In this document: positions 35,401-47,245 of the stretch, one piece after another
Numbering within the stretch: position 1 is the stretch's first letter
Layout: every line of letters starts with the position of its first letter
Assembly (NCBI GenBank): GCA_029168955.1
Contig: JAPDOI010000379.1
Span: forward strand, 124,001 to 188,000
Length of the DNA stretch: 64,000 nucleotides
Direction of reading: 5' to 3'
Source of the DNA: Aplectana chamaeleonis
Taxonomy: Eukaryota > Nematoda > Chromadorea > Rhabditida > Cosmocercidae
Notes under the pieces: generated by a model
The model's input: only the letters and a program-made list of their open reading frames with translations
The model's database searches: none
What the model was told of the DNA's origin: nothing
Position numbers and translations under genes: made by a program

Positions 35401-38150
35401 CCTCAGTAGGAGTGTGCAGGACATCATGGGAACGCGTGCAGGACCGTATTAGGAGTGGACAGGACATCATGGGACGAGTGCAGGACCCCAGTAGGAGTGT
35501 GCAGGACGTCGTAGAATGTGTGCCCGGGACCTCCCAGTAGGAGTGTGCAGGACATCATGGAACGTGTGCAGGACCTCAGTAGGAGTGTGCAGGACATCAT
35601 GAAACGTGTGCAGGACCGTAGTAGGAGTGGACAGGACATCATGGGACGTGTGCAGGACCCCAGTAGGGGTGTGCAGGACGTCGTAGAATGTGCGCAGGAC
35701 CTCAGTAGGAGTGTGCAGGACATCATGGAACGTGTGCAAGACCTTAGTAGGAGTGTGCAGGACATCATGGGACCTGTGCAGGACCTCAGTAGGAGTGTGC
35801 AGGACATCATGGAACGTGTGCAAGACCTTAGTAGGAGTGTGCAGGACATCATGGGACCTGTGCAGGACCTCAGTAGGAGTGTGCAGGACATCATGGGACC
35901 TGTGCTGGACCTCAGTAGGAGTGTGCAGGACATCATGGATCGTAAGCAAGACCTTAGTAGGAGTGTGCAGGACACCATGGGACCTGTGCAGGACCTCAGT
36001 AGGAGTGTGCAGGACATCATTGTACGTGTGCAGGACCGTAGTATAAGTGGGCAGGACATCATGGGACGTGTGCAGGACCCCAAAAAGGGGTGTGCAGGAC
36101 ATCATGGGACCTGTGCAGGACCTCAGTAAGGGGTGTGCAGGACATCATGGATCGTGTGCAAGACCTTAGTAGGAGTGTGCAGGACACCATGGGACCTGTG
36201 CAGGACCTCAGTAGGGGTGTGCAGGACATCATTGTACGTGTGCAGGACTGTAGTAGAAGTGGGCAGGACATCATGGGACGTGTGCAGGACCCCAGAAGGG
36301 GTGTGCAGGACATCATGGGACCTGTGCAGGACCTCAGTAGGGGTGTGCAGGACATCATAGAACGTGTGCAAGACCTTAGTAGGAGTGTGCAGGACATCAT
36401 GGGACCTGTGCAGGACCTCAGTAGGAGTGTGCAGGACATCATTGTACGTGTGCAGGACCGTAGTAGAAGTGGGCAGGACATCATGGGACGTGAGCAGGAC
36501 CCCAGAAGGGGTGTGCAGGACATCATGGGACCTGTGCAGGACCGCAGTAGAAGTGTGGAGGACATCATGGAACGTGGGCAAGACCTTAGTAGAAGTGTGC
36601 AGGACATCATGGGACCTGTGCAGGACCTCAGTAGGAGTGTGCAGGACATCATGGAACGTGTGCAAGACCTTAGTAGGAGTGTGCAGGACATCATGGGACC
36701 TGTGCAGGACCTCAGTAGGAGTGTGCAGGACATCATGGAACGTGTGCAAGACCTTAGTAGGAGTGTGCAGGACATCATGGTACCTGTGCAGGACCTCAGT
36801 AGGAGTGTGCAGGACATCATGGAACGTGTGCAAGACCTTAGTAGGAGTGTGCAGGACACCATGGGACCTGTGCAGGACCTCAGTAGGGGTGTGCAGGACA
36901 TCATTGTACGTGTGCAGGACCGTAGTAGAAGTGGGCAGGACATCATGGGACGTGTGCAGGACCCCAGAAGGGGTGTGCAGGACATCATGGGACCTGTGCA
37001 GGACCTCAGTAGGGGTGTGCAGGACATCATGGATCGTGTGCAAGACCTTAGTAGGAGTGTGCAGGACACCATGGGACTTGTGCAGGAATTCAGTGGGGGT
37101 GTGCAGGACATCATTGTACGTGTGCAGGACCGTAGTAGGAGTGGACAGGACATCATGGGACCTGTGCAGGACCTCAGTAGGAGTGTGCAGGACATCATGG
37201 GACCTGTGCAGGACCTCAGTAGGAGTGTGCAGGACATCATTGTACGTGTGCAGGACCGTAGTAGAAGTGGGCAGGACATCATGGGACGTGTGCAGGACCC
37301 CAGAAGGGGTGTGCAGGACATCATGGGACCTGTGAAGGACCTCAGTAGGGGTGTGCAGGACATCATGGAACGTGTGCAAGACCTTAGTAGGAGTGTGCAG
37401 GACATCATGGGACCTGTGCAGGACCTCAGTAGGAGTGTGCAGGACATCATTGTACGTGTGCAGGACCGTAGTAGAGTGGGCAGGACATCATGAGACGTGT
37501 GCAGGACCCCAGAAGGGGTGTGCAGGACATCATGGGACCTGTGAAGGACCTCAGTAGGGGTGTGCAGGACATCATGGAACGTGTGCAAGACCTTAGTAGG
37601 AGTGTGCAGGACATCATGGGACCTGTGCAGGACCTCCAGTAGGAGTAGGCAGGACATCATGGAACGTGTGCAAGACTTTAGTAGGAGTGTGCAGGACATC
37701 ATGGGACATGTGCAGGACCTAAGTAGGAGTGTGCAGGACATCATGTAACGTGTGCAAGACCTTAGTAGGAGTGTGCAGGACATCATGGGACCTGTGCAGG
37801 ACCTCAGTAGGAGTGTGCAGGACATCATGGGACCTGTGCAGGACCTCAGTAGGAGTGTGCAGGACATCATGGATCGTAAGCAAGACCTTAGTAGGAGTGT
37901 GCAGGACACCATGGGACCTGTGCAGGACCTCAGTAGAGAGTGTGCAGGACATCATTGTACGTGTGCAGGACCGTAGTATAAGTGGGCAGGACATCATGGG
38001 ACGTGTGCAGGACCCCAGAAGGGGTGTGCAGGACATCATGGGACCTGTGCAGGACCTCAGTAGGGGTGTGCAGGACATCATGGATCGTGTGCAAGACCTT
38101 AGTAGGAGTGTGCAGGACACCATGGGACCTGTGGAGGACCTCAGTAGGGG
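30176..38150 (-). repeat. Minisatellite array 2 (inverted orientation)
   Basis: The same 21-bp unit in reverse complement, visible on the plus strand as GTGTGCAGGAC. In clean stretches (for example 33520-33880) the 84-bp higher-order period is exact: GACATCATGGAAC, GACCTTAGTAGGA, GACATCATGGGAC and GACCTCAGTAGGA units alternate. Plus-strand VQD-frame open stretches include 33169-34044, 34048-35325, 35518-36129 and 36090-37493 (up to 467 codons). The antisense and second sense frames are comparably open, up to 733 codons. 30176-32420 is noisy. Confidence 0.97.
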
Positions 38151-38219
38151 CTCAGACAATGGGGTGGACCGACGGCGGACAAAATGCGTACCGACAGCGG
38201 GATGGGCGACGTTTGGAAC

Positions 38220-38790
38220 GCAATTTGCACGCGGTCGGCACGCAAATTCGCGCGGTCAATGCGCACTGCCACGCGGTCAGTACGGAATCCCACGCGGTTA
38301 GTACGCATCGCAGAGCGGTCAGTACGTCTTGCCACGCGGTCGGTACGCCATGTCGCGCGGTCGGTACGCACTGCCACACGATCAGTACGGTTTGCCTCGC
38401 GGTCGGCACATTTTGATACGCGGTCGATACGCACTGTGACGCGGTCGGTACGCATTTTCACGCGCTTGATACATACTGCCACTCGGTCGGTACGGAATGA
38501 CACGCGATTAGTACGCATTTTCACGCGGTCGGTACGCACTGCCACGTGTTCGGGACGCCTTGACACGCCGTCGGTACGCATGGTCACGCGATCGGTACGC
38601 ACTGCCACGCGGTCGAAACGTACTGTCACGCGGTCAATACGCATTCCCACGCGATCAGTACGCCAAGCCACGCGGTTAGTACGCATCGCCGCGCGGTCGA
38701 GACGTCTTGCCACGCGGTCGGTACAAATGTTGCACGTAGGATTGGCCGCGGTTAGTACGCACTCACACGCGGTAGGCCCGACTATATCCC
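38220..38790 (+). repeat. Second 21-bp minisatellite, left subterminal repeat
   Basis: Around 25 diverged tandem 21-bp units of the form CACGCGGTCGGTACGCA plus four variable bases. The frames across it encode heptads like RSVRTAT (plus) and TDRVAVR (minus), open only because the period is divisible by 3. The unit is unrelated in sequence to the main array. Confidence 0.9.
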
Positions 38791-38856
38791 GCGGTCCAGT
38801 ACAAAACTTTCGAAGACTTGACCTCTGTTAGTACGCATGCACGTGCGGCAGGTAGA

Positions 38857-39025
38857 TTCTGTTTCATTTCAAGTGAACTCCTGTTTTCGATTATCACAGC
38901 ATAGAGCGGTGGCTTTTCCGTCGGAAACTCCTTATCACTAATTGTATTTCACCAAAGCCCACCGCTCCGCTGCTGATGATAATCGGAGTCTACAGGTCAC
39001 TAGGGATTTACCAAAGCTTATGTGT
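38857..39025 (-). repeat. Family-5 element, inverted copy of 63553-63730
   Basis: CTGTTTCATTTCAAGTGAAC, AGAGCGGTGGC, TCCTTATCACTA, CCCACCGCTCCGC and CAGGTCACTAGGGAT match the reverse complement of 63553-63730 throughout. The internal CCACCGCTCC / GGAGCGGTGG inversion makes it foldback-like. 39026-40740 is otherwise unassigned, with a 10-bp repeat (TGAGTCCGAC, four units) at 39634-39673. Confidence 0.8.
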
Positions 39026-40746
39026 TGCTCTCAATCAAATGGCTCTCTTTCAAAACGCATTATTACTCGGATGCAGGGTTTGTGACAAAAAAATTGGTTT
39101 CTATCATGAAAGTGTATATCTGGTCCCAAAGGGTGAAAAATAAGCAAAAGTTAGGAGTGGGGGTGGGGATTGGGGAAGCGCACAAAAAAGTTGGAACAGC
39201 CCAACACGGCTGGCTTTCCAACCGCAAATGACGAGCTTGTTCAATCAACAACATCTGAAGTCCAGTTCGCTTAGATGAGTCCGTGCGGCGCAAGCAAAGG
39301 AGCGGTCGGTCATGGCAAAATAAGGATATCTCGAAATGATAAACCCGATACGCCCTACTTCGACCGGCTCAGAATGAGGGAGCGAGGCCCCTGTCAGAGA
39401 AAAATCGCCGTGGCCTACTTGGTCGATACGTATGAAAAACATAGACGATGGATGTTGCAAAAAACACCGTTGTGGCCAGCTGTGGCTGACGCGGTCAATA
39501 TGTATGAATTATGTGCAACGATATCATGGATATCATTCATTTCTTTTGTTATATCATGTGAACATCGGTCGAGTCAGCCGCATCGGGTGTTTTTTCCACC
39601 TAAGGCGCCCGTCAGACTTCGTCGAAAAACCTGCTGAGTCCGACTGAGTCCGAATGAGTCCGACTGAGTCCGGTTGCCCCAGCGCCAACCAGTTCCTCTG
39701 CGAAACATGCAATTGATAGTGACGGTTATCACCTCAGCTGTGAATCGGAACGTGTTTGGTGGCTAATTTTTTTTGTTTGTTTCCAACATGTCTTTGTCTT
39801 CAACTCGTAAGCCATTTTTTAGAATCATCATTGGGTAGATGGGGTGAGGATGATTTCGGTTGGGACGCAGCGGGACTCAGTCGGTGCATTGGCCCCGCCC
39901 TTGTACGCATGAGAACCATCAGTATCGAGCGGGTGGATTGCGGTGGGCATCAGGCGGTCGCAGTCGGACTCGGTGGGTTGATTTTTTGCACCCGTCTCCC
40001 ACGAATTCGGTGCGTATCGACCCGGTGGGACTCAGTGGATCCACCGACTATGACGGGGGCCTTACCACATTCATGTCTTTCGTGATTATCGACCGGGCTA
40101 CGCCGATCGGCCAACTATGACCGAGGCCCTACCCGTTTCAAGCCTACCGCGTGTTTAGCTCAAAATCGCTCCAGCCGCGATCTAGCTGGAGAGGTTTAGT
40201 TTTGTTTAATTAGTGTTTATGAAGAATAACTATATTTGGCGCTGGCAGACCAGCCGCGCTAAATCGTTCTGTCGTGCTTGCACGTTTTTTCCCTGGAGAA
40301 TTTCACTCATTTTCACTTCATTGGTGACCAGATAGACGCCTTCATGATGAAGACTCAACAATCTTTTTATCTAGAGCGCTTCTTTTAGACATTCATGCGC
40401 GCCATTCTAATGGGAGCAATGCATACGTGCTGCTTCCGAGTGCTTACCAACCGCTGACACTTTTCAAATAAAACTTCCGTATTAGGAGGCATTTTACTAC
40501 GTTTCCTCAGCTCATGATGGCATTTCTTGCATTTTACAATCCTCCATTTTTGCTCTCGCATTTTCTTCCTTTGTCCCCTTCCTTATCTTTCTAGAAGAAA
40601 TTGAATGTGTTAATCGTGTTTTGAGATCAGTACCCGTGTGTTTTAATTAACGAATCCTCGTGGGATCGAATGTGCTCGTTGATAGTGATTCTAAGCCTTT
40701 TCCAATGGCATACGTCAGCAGTTGAAACTGCTTGTACAGTCGTTAT

Positions 40747-40925
40747 GGGGCCGAAAATCCGCTCCGCGATTGCAGCGACTCGCTGCTGCAGCATGTAGCA
40801 CAATTATAATCTAGCTGGGAGAAGGGATAATTGTGTCGGGAGCTAGTCCAGCACGATTATCGGCGTGCTGCGTGCTGCATGCTGCAACCGCGGCTGTCCT
40901 CAACCGCGGAGCGGAATTTCGCCCC
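40747..40925. mobile_element. Small inverted-repeat MITE
   Basis: GGGGCCGAAAATCCGCTCCG at the left is the imperfect inverse of CGGAGCGGAATTTCGCCCC at the right, with inner inverted GCAGCATG/CATGCTGC. No coding. 40926-41475 shows only an A/G-rich stretch (41120-41270) without a supported gene. Confidence 0.6.
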
Positions 40926-41489
40926 GATTACGGCAGTACGGAGTCTTCCAGTGTCTATTTGCTGCCAACAAATATTCATATTTTATCCACAGAAGATAAT
41001 CTTTGCTCTTTTTGTCAAGAAAATTTTCATTCCACCATCGGCAAAGTCATTTGTCAACAAGTTTTGCGAGCTTCCAAAACATCAAATTTAAAATATCAAT
41101 AGTAAACCATTCGTAACCATTACCACACCAAGAACAACAAGAAGATGAAGAAAAAGAAAATCAAGAAGGCCAAGACGATCGAGATCACGAGAGAGAGCAA
41201 GAAACTTCTATGAGAATAACGAGAAGAAGAACAAAGGCAAAAAGTGAAAGAAGAAGAAAATCCTACTTGCCAAACTCTGCCCACGGCGGGCGGTTGACTT
41301 TCTTGGACGTGGGCGCGCTATAAGTGTGCTAGGACACATGGCATCGCGTAACGTAGTCGTTGGGACAAGAGTCAGACTTTCCCATTCACGCCTCAACCTT
41401 CAAGTTGGAACTGCAGCTCTAGCCAGATTCAGCGTAGAAATACGCTCGACGATCGGGAGTGTCGCCCATATATCGTCTTGACAGCAAAA

Positions 41490-41937
41490 TACTTGCTGAT
41501 CTCGGAGAGTCACACGCTGATCACGGTGGTATCTCTGAAATCGTCCAATTATCCCTATGAACAGGAGTCATGGCTCCTCAAAGATGCCCATATTTTGAAG
41601 GTGGAAAATTGGTGGACGAGTTGTCTCAGGCCGGTATTTCTCTTCATTCGCAATCTTTGCGCGAGAGCGAGCCAGCACAAAAAGACAGTCCGGCGCGAGT
41701 GAAAAACAAAGAATTGTTGAAAAGTCATCCATCCATCTAGCCGCTGTCGAGTTCAGAAATCTGGTAGGGGTGTGGCCCGTGGTGGTGAGCGATGGGGTCT
41801 AGCCTGTGGTGATCGCTTGTATCTAGCATATTTGGAAGAATCGGGATCTCGCACTTGGCACGTGTTATACGGGAGACTTATACTACACAATAAAAAAAAT
41901 CATAAAATTCATGTCTGAGAGGGAGGGTACTGCACCT
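41490..41937. mobile_element. TTAA MITE, family 2, left end degraded
   Basis: Shares TGATCACGGTGGTATCTCT, GGTGGACGAGTTGTCTCAGG and CTTGGCACGTGTTATAC with 27152-27635, and ends TACTGCACCT before TTAA (41938-41941). The left terminus is not recognisable. Confidence 0.8.
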
Positions 41938-41941
41938 TTAA

Positions 41942-42265
41942 ATAAATAACTACTTAAGCAAACAAATAATTAGGTAAATAAATAACTGAATAAATCATCA
42001 AATAAAATGAAAAATAATAAAAGAAAAGAAAAAATGAACATGTGGAGAATTTAAAAAATAAAGGAAACAACTAAATAAGTACAAAAACATAAAAGAACAA
42101 AAAAATAAAAAGTAAATAAAAATGAATGAATAAATAAGCAAATAAACAACTAAACCAATAAATAAATAAACACTTGATTAAATAAACAAATAAAAATTAA
42201 GCAAATAAAACAAATGAACAAATAGACAAACAATTGAATGAACAAATAAATAATTAAATAAAACG
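41942..42265. repeat. AAATAAATAACTAA-type AT-rich low-complexity tract
   Basis: About 320 bp of irregular AAATAAATAA units with interspersed ACTAA/AACAA. It begins exactly at the TTAA of the preceding MITE. 42266-43671 has no supported feature apart from the small palindrome at 42882. Confidence 0.85.
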
Positions 42266-42881
42266 AAGAAAAGTATCACATTGATCAAATGATGAAAATG
42301 AGGAGAGAGAAAAAGTTGCTGGAGTTGTGAAGAATGAGAAGAGAGTGGAGAAGAGAGAGAAAGAGAGCAGTAGGAAAGAATGGGGAAATGAAAAAAACCC
42401 CGACGATTTGAATGAATCCGTCATTTTTGAGTTCTGTTCGTGGGGTACGCTAGAGGAAACGGGAGAAAAAGTTGATGGGGTGGCCACTAGCGTGTTCGAT
42501 AGCAAGGTGATCAAGGAGGTCATTGAGGTTTCGGGTGACAAGGAACTCGTTAGAGATATGAATTCTAGCCAGTGGAGATCCAAGCATTTCCTGAATCGAT
42601 CGTGCTTGTGATCAAGGTAGACTCATCCGTGTTATCAACCTTGTTAGCACAATCAGGATATCAATAAAACGTTGCCTAGATAAAAATGCGCAGCTGTAAA
42701 TTGAGAGCTTTGTCCACTGCTTAGCTTAAAAGAACTAGATGCTCGAGAAGCTCAATGGCATTCAAATTTTCACACATGAACCGAAATAGTCTCGAGTCCT
42801 GCCTGAGTGTTTTGCATAGAACGCAAACGGTCGGTGAACTTTTTTGGCTTCACATCTGCAGGCTGTATATTATAGTTGTGC

Positions 42882-42937
42882 ACGAACGAAATTTTCGCGA
42901 AACTTTCGAAGAATTTTTCGAAATTTTTTTCGTTTGT
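42882..42937. repeat. Short AT-rich palindrome with ACGAACGAAATTTTCG ends
   Basis: ACGAACGAAATTTTCG is inverted against CGAAATTTTTTTCGTTTGT with TTCGAAGAA between. It resembles the repeat at 1925-2057. Confidence 0.5.
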
Positions 42938-43671
42938 AATGGTCTAGAGCGTGAGGATGATTTCAAGGATTGAGGAAGCAGCGATTCGATTTCATCTGAA
43001 TTTTCAGAATGCGATCTGACATTTGTATACACACAATGTTATGGTGATATACTAACAATCTTCGCCGGAAATGCAACCAGTTCATTGTAAATTTAAAAAA
43101 TTGCGCCGAATAATAGAGGTACGCGCGCTCTATCAGAAGAACACATAAAAGAGGGGCTGATAATTGGAAGTACACCCTCTATTTGAAGTACAGCTCTATA
43201 AGAGGTACATTTAATGTAAAGGCCTGAATATTTGAAGTATGGTTTCCATTTTCGATCTTGTCTGACGCATGGACCAGGCGGCGGGCCGGGCGGGGCTGGC
43301 TGCCTCACTGAAGAATGGGGTTTCGATCCGTGCGTGGTGAGATCCATTCGACGGCAAGATTTTAAGCTATGATTGTAAGAAGTGGGGAGGAATTTCAGTT
43401 TTGACGGTATACACAAGCCTTTCGTGCTCTACAAAAACTGATAGGGTCCTTATAATACCACGCAACTACAGAAGGAATGACACATTGTTGTGTTTTCTCG
43501 CGCGAACTTTATTCGAAGGCGGTGTTGATTCATCAAAACGTCCAGTTAGCTGACATTAGATGAGAAGCGAATTGTGTCCGGAGGATATTCCGAAACGTGG
43601 CTCATTGCTCGTGATCAGAAAGGATGCAGAGGGCCCCACGTTTACGTTCGGGTAGGTTTGACCCTCACTGA

Positions 43672-44131
43672 AGGCACAGTACACCCTTAGTCGTACATTT
43701 TGAGATTTTTATTTGAGTGTGTAGTAGACCCCTCCTATCTCACACGTGCCAAGGATCTCAATTCCTCCAAACAAGCAACCATCACAGGCCCGACCTCCTT
43801 CGCTCACCAACACGGGCCACACCCCTTAACAGATTTCCGAACTCGATAGCGGCTGGATGGATGGATGAGTTTTCAACAAGTCTTCGTTCTTCAGTCCACT
43901 GCCGGACTGTCTCCATGTCCTGGCTCGCTCTCGCGCAACGATAGCGAATGAAGAGAAATACAGACCTGAGACAACTCGTCCACAAATTTCTCCTCCTCAG
44001 AATATAGGCATCTTTAAGGAGCCATAACTCTTTTCATAGAAGGCCGTGGGCGATTTCAAAGATACCACTGTGGTCAGCGGGTAACTCTCTTCAACTTCAA
44101 CATAAACCACTTTTCTGGGAGTCTTATACCT
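43672..44131. mobile_element. TTAA MITE, family 2 (first of a three-MITE chain)
   Basis: Starts AGGCACAGTACACCC after a decayed target (CTGA) and ends at TTAA 44132-44135. The interior is the reverse complement of 27152-27635: CACGTGCCAAGGATCTC, GACAACTCGTCCACAAATT, AAGATACCACTGTGGTCAG. Confidence 0.88.
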
Positions 44132-44135
44132 TTAA

Positions 44136-44600
44136 AGGCAGCATACACGCTCGTAAACGTAATTGAGATAAATACGGAATTAGAATGGTATGGCACAGAG
44201 CACAGCGTTCACGCATTTTAGAGCCTCAAAAACGACCCACGATGACGCTACATGAGTAGGAAGTTGGCCCCGCCCCTGTATCTGCCCGCCCCCTGTATTT
44301 GCGTCCTCTTCCAAAACAGGGGTCCTAGGCTATTCTCATCATCAGCAACGTTTGTGGGTGGTGGAATAGGTACAGTAGATAAACCACACACATCGACGAC
44401 GGTAGAAATAGCCCAACGCCCCTGATTTAGAGAAGGAGGCAAATGCAGGGCGGGCAGATACAGAGGCGGGACCAACTTACTCGTGTAGCGTCATCGCAGG
44501 TCGTTTTTGACGCTTCAAAATGCATGGGCGTTGGGTTCGGTGCCATATAATTCTGATTCTGTTGTTATCTCAATTACGTTTGCGAGCGTGTATGCTGCCC
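44136..44600. mobile_element. TTAA MITE, family 1 (middle of the chain)
   Basis: Begins AGGCAGCATACACGCTC directly after TTAA 44132-44135 and ends GAGCGTGTATGCTGCCC before TTAA 44601-44604. Both TTAA sites are shared with the neighbouring MITEs. Confidence 0.92.
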
Positions 44601-44604
44601 TTAA

Positions 44605-45152
44605 AGGCAGTGGTCGCGATCAAATATGCTTGTCGTCTTTTTCTCTCTAAATCCTTTCCTGGGTCTCGAGTAGTAGGACCTATAAGAAAAAATCGCGAAA
44701 AAACCACTGTTTTGGGCCGAATTTGAAACCTGAACTTTCTTGTCTTTTGATGGTGGACGAGCCCACTCCACATCATCGGCATCGATGACCTCTTATATCA
44801 AGAACATCAGCTAGCTTGAAATTGAATGTCAATCAATGAACCTTCGAATTTATGTGTGTATCTAGTCAAAAACATTGACTGAAGTGATGCTTTCATTATT
44901 CAACCTCTTTTATTCGTTAAATTTGCATTTATTTTGTCCTCTGAATGTCGATGATTTTTGACTGCTCGGCATGAGACTGCGATCTGTTTCGTCATCGCTG
45001 TGCACATGTGCACGAATTAGCTTCTTTGGGCCCTAGAAACTCTATTTGTCGACCGTTTTTCACCGCGCTACCTTCATAGTTTTTCAGCTGTTTTTGATCT
45101 AAGTTGATTTTTGTAGTTTTTTCGATAACGTTTTTCATCGTGACCACTGCCT
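44605..45152. mobile_element. TTAA MITE, family 3 (end of the chain)
   Basis: Starts AGGCAGTGGTCGCGATC and ends GTGACCACTGCCT before TTAA 45153-45156. It is the only complete member here; 26332-26560 is a truncated copy. 45157-45554 is unassigned. Confidence 0.88.
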
Positions 45153-45554
45153 TTAAGGCGAACGTCAGCAAGAGCCCAGGACAAAACCACACAAAACAAG
45201 TTTGAACCGGCTACAATTACCAGGATAACTACGCCCGTCCATGCTGTTGCTCCATCCTCAAATAACGAGTTTTTCAAGATCACTAACTGTTTAGAAGAAA
45301 ACGAGTTTTGGGCTCGGGATAGATGAAGCCAGATGTGTGCATCAAGTTGTGAATTAGACAACTATTATAATCAAAGAAATTGCCCCTTTCAGTGGTTCTT
45401 GTCGGATTCCCAGTTTTGAAGACCCAGCTGTCACAGAGACCAGCCCATCTGACTTTCTACCGGAACAAAAATAGGTCAAACCTTTCCAGGGAAGACCTTT
45501 CTTCTAATGAACTGATAGATTAAAAGCGCAAGCGCTCGAGATTTCGTTACCTGA

Positions 45555-46247
45555 AGACAACAGACACGCTCGAAAAAGTTGTTGAGTTAAAGTCTGTCCG
45601 AATGAGACCGTCCGCCCAGGCGGTCGGCGTGCGTGTCGAACGGGAATCGAGAGGGCATTTGTTGGACATGTGAATTGACTAACAAGAAGACGAGACGAGA
45701 AAGAGGTAATATTCCAGTCAGCTGTTTGCAGCCCCGAGAAGACTCTTCCACGACTGTTCAACACGCAAGCCGAACGCTTGGGGCGAACATTCTCCTTAGG
45801 CCAGACCTTACCTACGTTACTAGGGTCTTATGGCTCCTAATAGAATGGTCACGCCGTTGTAAGCGTCAAAAACGAGTCAAAACTACTAAATACTAAGTGC
45901 AAATCGAAACATTTTTGCAACCACGCCCCAAAAACAAACTCGTTCAGACAGATCGTTCTAGTACGGTGACTTTTGCTGGTTTTTGATGCTTCCATGCTTG
46001 ATTTTTGATGCTGAATGTTCCAGTACAGGCTGGAAGAGTATATCGTCTTTTCAAACTCAACCGTATTGTTGCTAATATTTGCTGTTTCAACCGCGCGCTG
46101 AGCAACTCGTCAACTTTCACCCGATAAACAAATCAACCGTTGTTCCTCTATTTGCATACAGTTTTAGTTGGTTCCCCATACTACCAGCCCCGAACTCCTC
46201 GATTTATGTCACGAAAGCGATATCATTTTTGAGTGTGTCTGCTGCCT
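45555..46247. mobile_element. TTAA MITE, family 1, with an internal insertion
   Basis: The left end AGACAACAGACACGCTCG is a mutated family-1 terminus and the right end GTGTCTGCTGCCT precedes TTAA 46248-46251. Compared with 26656-27147, about 225 bp extra lies between GTTGTTGAG (about 45595) and TTATGGCTCC (about 45830). Confidence 0.85.
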
Positions 46248-46285
46248 TTAATAAGCACGTGCCTTTGCGTATGTACACACACTTG

Positions 46286-47005
46286 CGTACCGACCGTGCA
46301 GACTGACAAACCGACCACACCCACCAGTCTGCTAGCGTACTCAATGCGGGCGATTGCGTGTTGAACGCGAACCCTTGCGCACCGACCGCGCACTGTCTAA
46401 CCGATATCATCCACCAGTTTGCTTGCGTACTGAATGCGGGCGATTGCGTATTGAACGCGAACAATTGCGTACCGACCGCGCTAACTGACAATACAATCTC
46501 AACCACCAGTTTGCTTGTGTACTGAACGCGGGCGATTGCGTACTGAACGCTGACCCTTGCGTACCGACCGCGCAGACCGTCAAACCGATCTCATCCACCA
46601 GTTTGCTAGCGTATTGAATGCGGGCGATTGCGTATTGAACGCGAACAATTGCGTACCGACCGCGCTAACTGACAATACGAACTCACCGACCAGTTTTTTT
46701 GCGTGCTGAACGCGGGCGGTTGCGTACCGAACGCGACCACTTGCGTACTGACTGCGTATGCTCACGTACCAAACGCAGCGAAAAGTCATAATCCGTACTG
46801 ACCGCGCGCAAGGATGAACGCGCGCGGTCAGTACGTCTCTATGGAATTTCGCGAGCGGTTGGTACGCAGCCCAGGCGTATCGACCGCGTGCACTAATTCG
46901 TTTGCGCGGTCAGTGCGCAAGTGCGCGCGTTCGACACGAAATGCATTTCTTGCCCGCGGTCAGTACGATAGTGGCACGCGGTCAGTACGAAACGCGATTT
47001 TTCGC
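46286..47005 (-). repeat. Right subterminal repeats of the 8.9-kb element
   Basis: 46286-46790 contains five repeats of about 92 bp, each with TTGCGTACCGACCGCGC, GAATGCGGGCGATTGCGT and CCACCAGTTTGCT. This is the reverse-complement form of the GCGGTCGGTACGCA core at the left end. 46810-47005 returns to the plus-strand form (CGCGGTCAGTACG). Confidence 0.85.
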
Positions 47006-47034
47006 CCGCGGTCGATCCACCCCATTGTCTGAGG

Positions 47035-47245
47035 GTGTGCAGGACATCATTGTACGTGTGCAGGACCGTAGTAGAAGTGGGCAGGACATCATGGGACGTG
47101 TGCAGGACCCCAGAAGGGGTGTGCAGGACATCATGGGACCTGTGCAGGACCTCAGTAGGGGTGTGCAGGACATCATGGATCGTGTGCAAGACCTTAGTAG
47201 GAGTGTGCAGAACATCAAAGGACGTGCGCAGGACCTCCGTTTAAT
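47035..47245 (-). repeat. Minisatellite array 2, distal remainder
   Basis: Ten 21-bp units continuing array 2 beyond the inserted element, ending at AGGACCTCCGTTTAATGTCC where L begins. Confidence 0.95.

Larger units (their letters stand above)
38151..47034. mobile_element. 8.9-kb terminal-inverted-repeat element inserted in the array
   Basis: Its ends are exact inverted repeats: TCAGACAATGGGGTGGA at the left and TCCACCCCATTGTCTGA at the right. The array is in phase on both sides (left ...CAGTAGGGG, right GGGTGTGCAGG), so it is a clean insertion with a target duplication of at most 2-3 G residues. Both subterminal regions are made of short tandem repeats with a GCGGTC(A/G)GTACG core. No transposase ORF is visible; the longest frames are about 110-215 codons and lie in repeats. 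It carries nested MITEs at 40.7, 43.7-45.2 and 45.6-46.2 kb, so it has been resident for some time or grew by accretion. Confidence 0.82.

Noticed and set aside
38141..38831. 190- and 215-codon ORFs with RSVRTAT / TDRVAVR heptads as genes
   Set aside because: They lie wholly in a diverged 21-bp subterminal repeat with no conserved flanking exon or promoter; open on both strands for the same periodicity reason.
42254..42611. Opposing 94- and 109-codon ORFs
   Set aside because: AG/CT-biased sequence beside an AT-rich repeat; no splice signals or family motifs.
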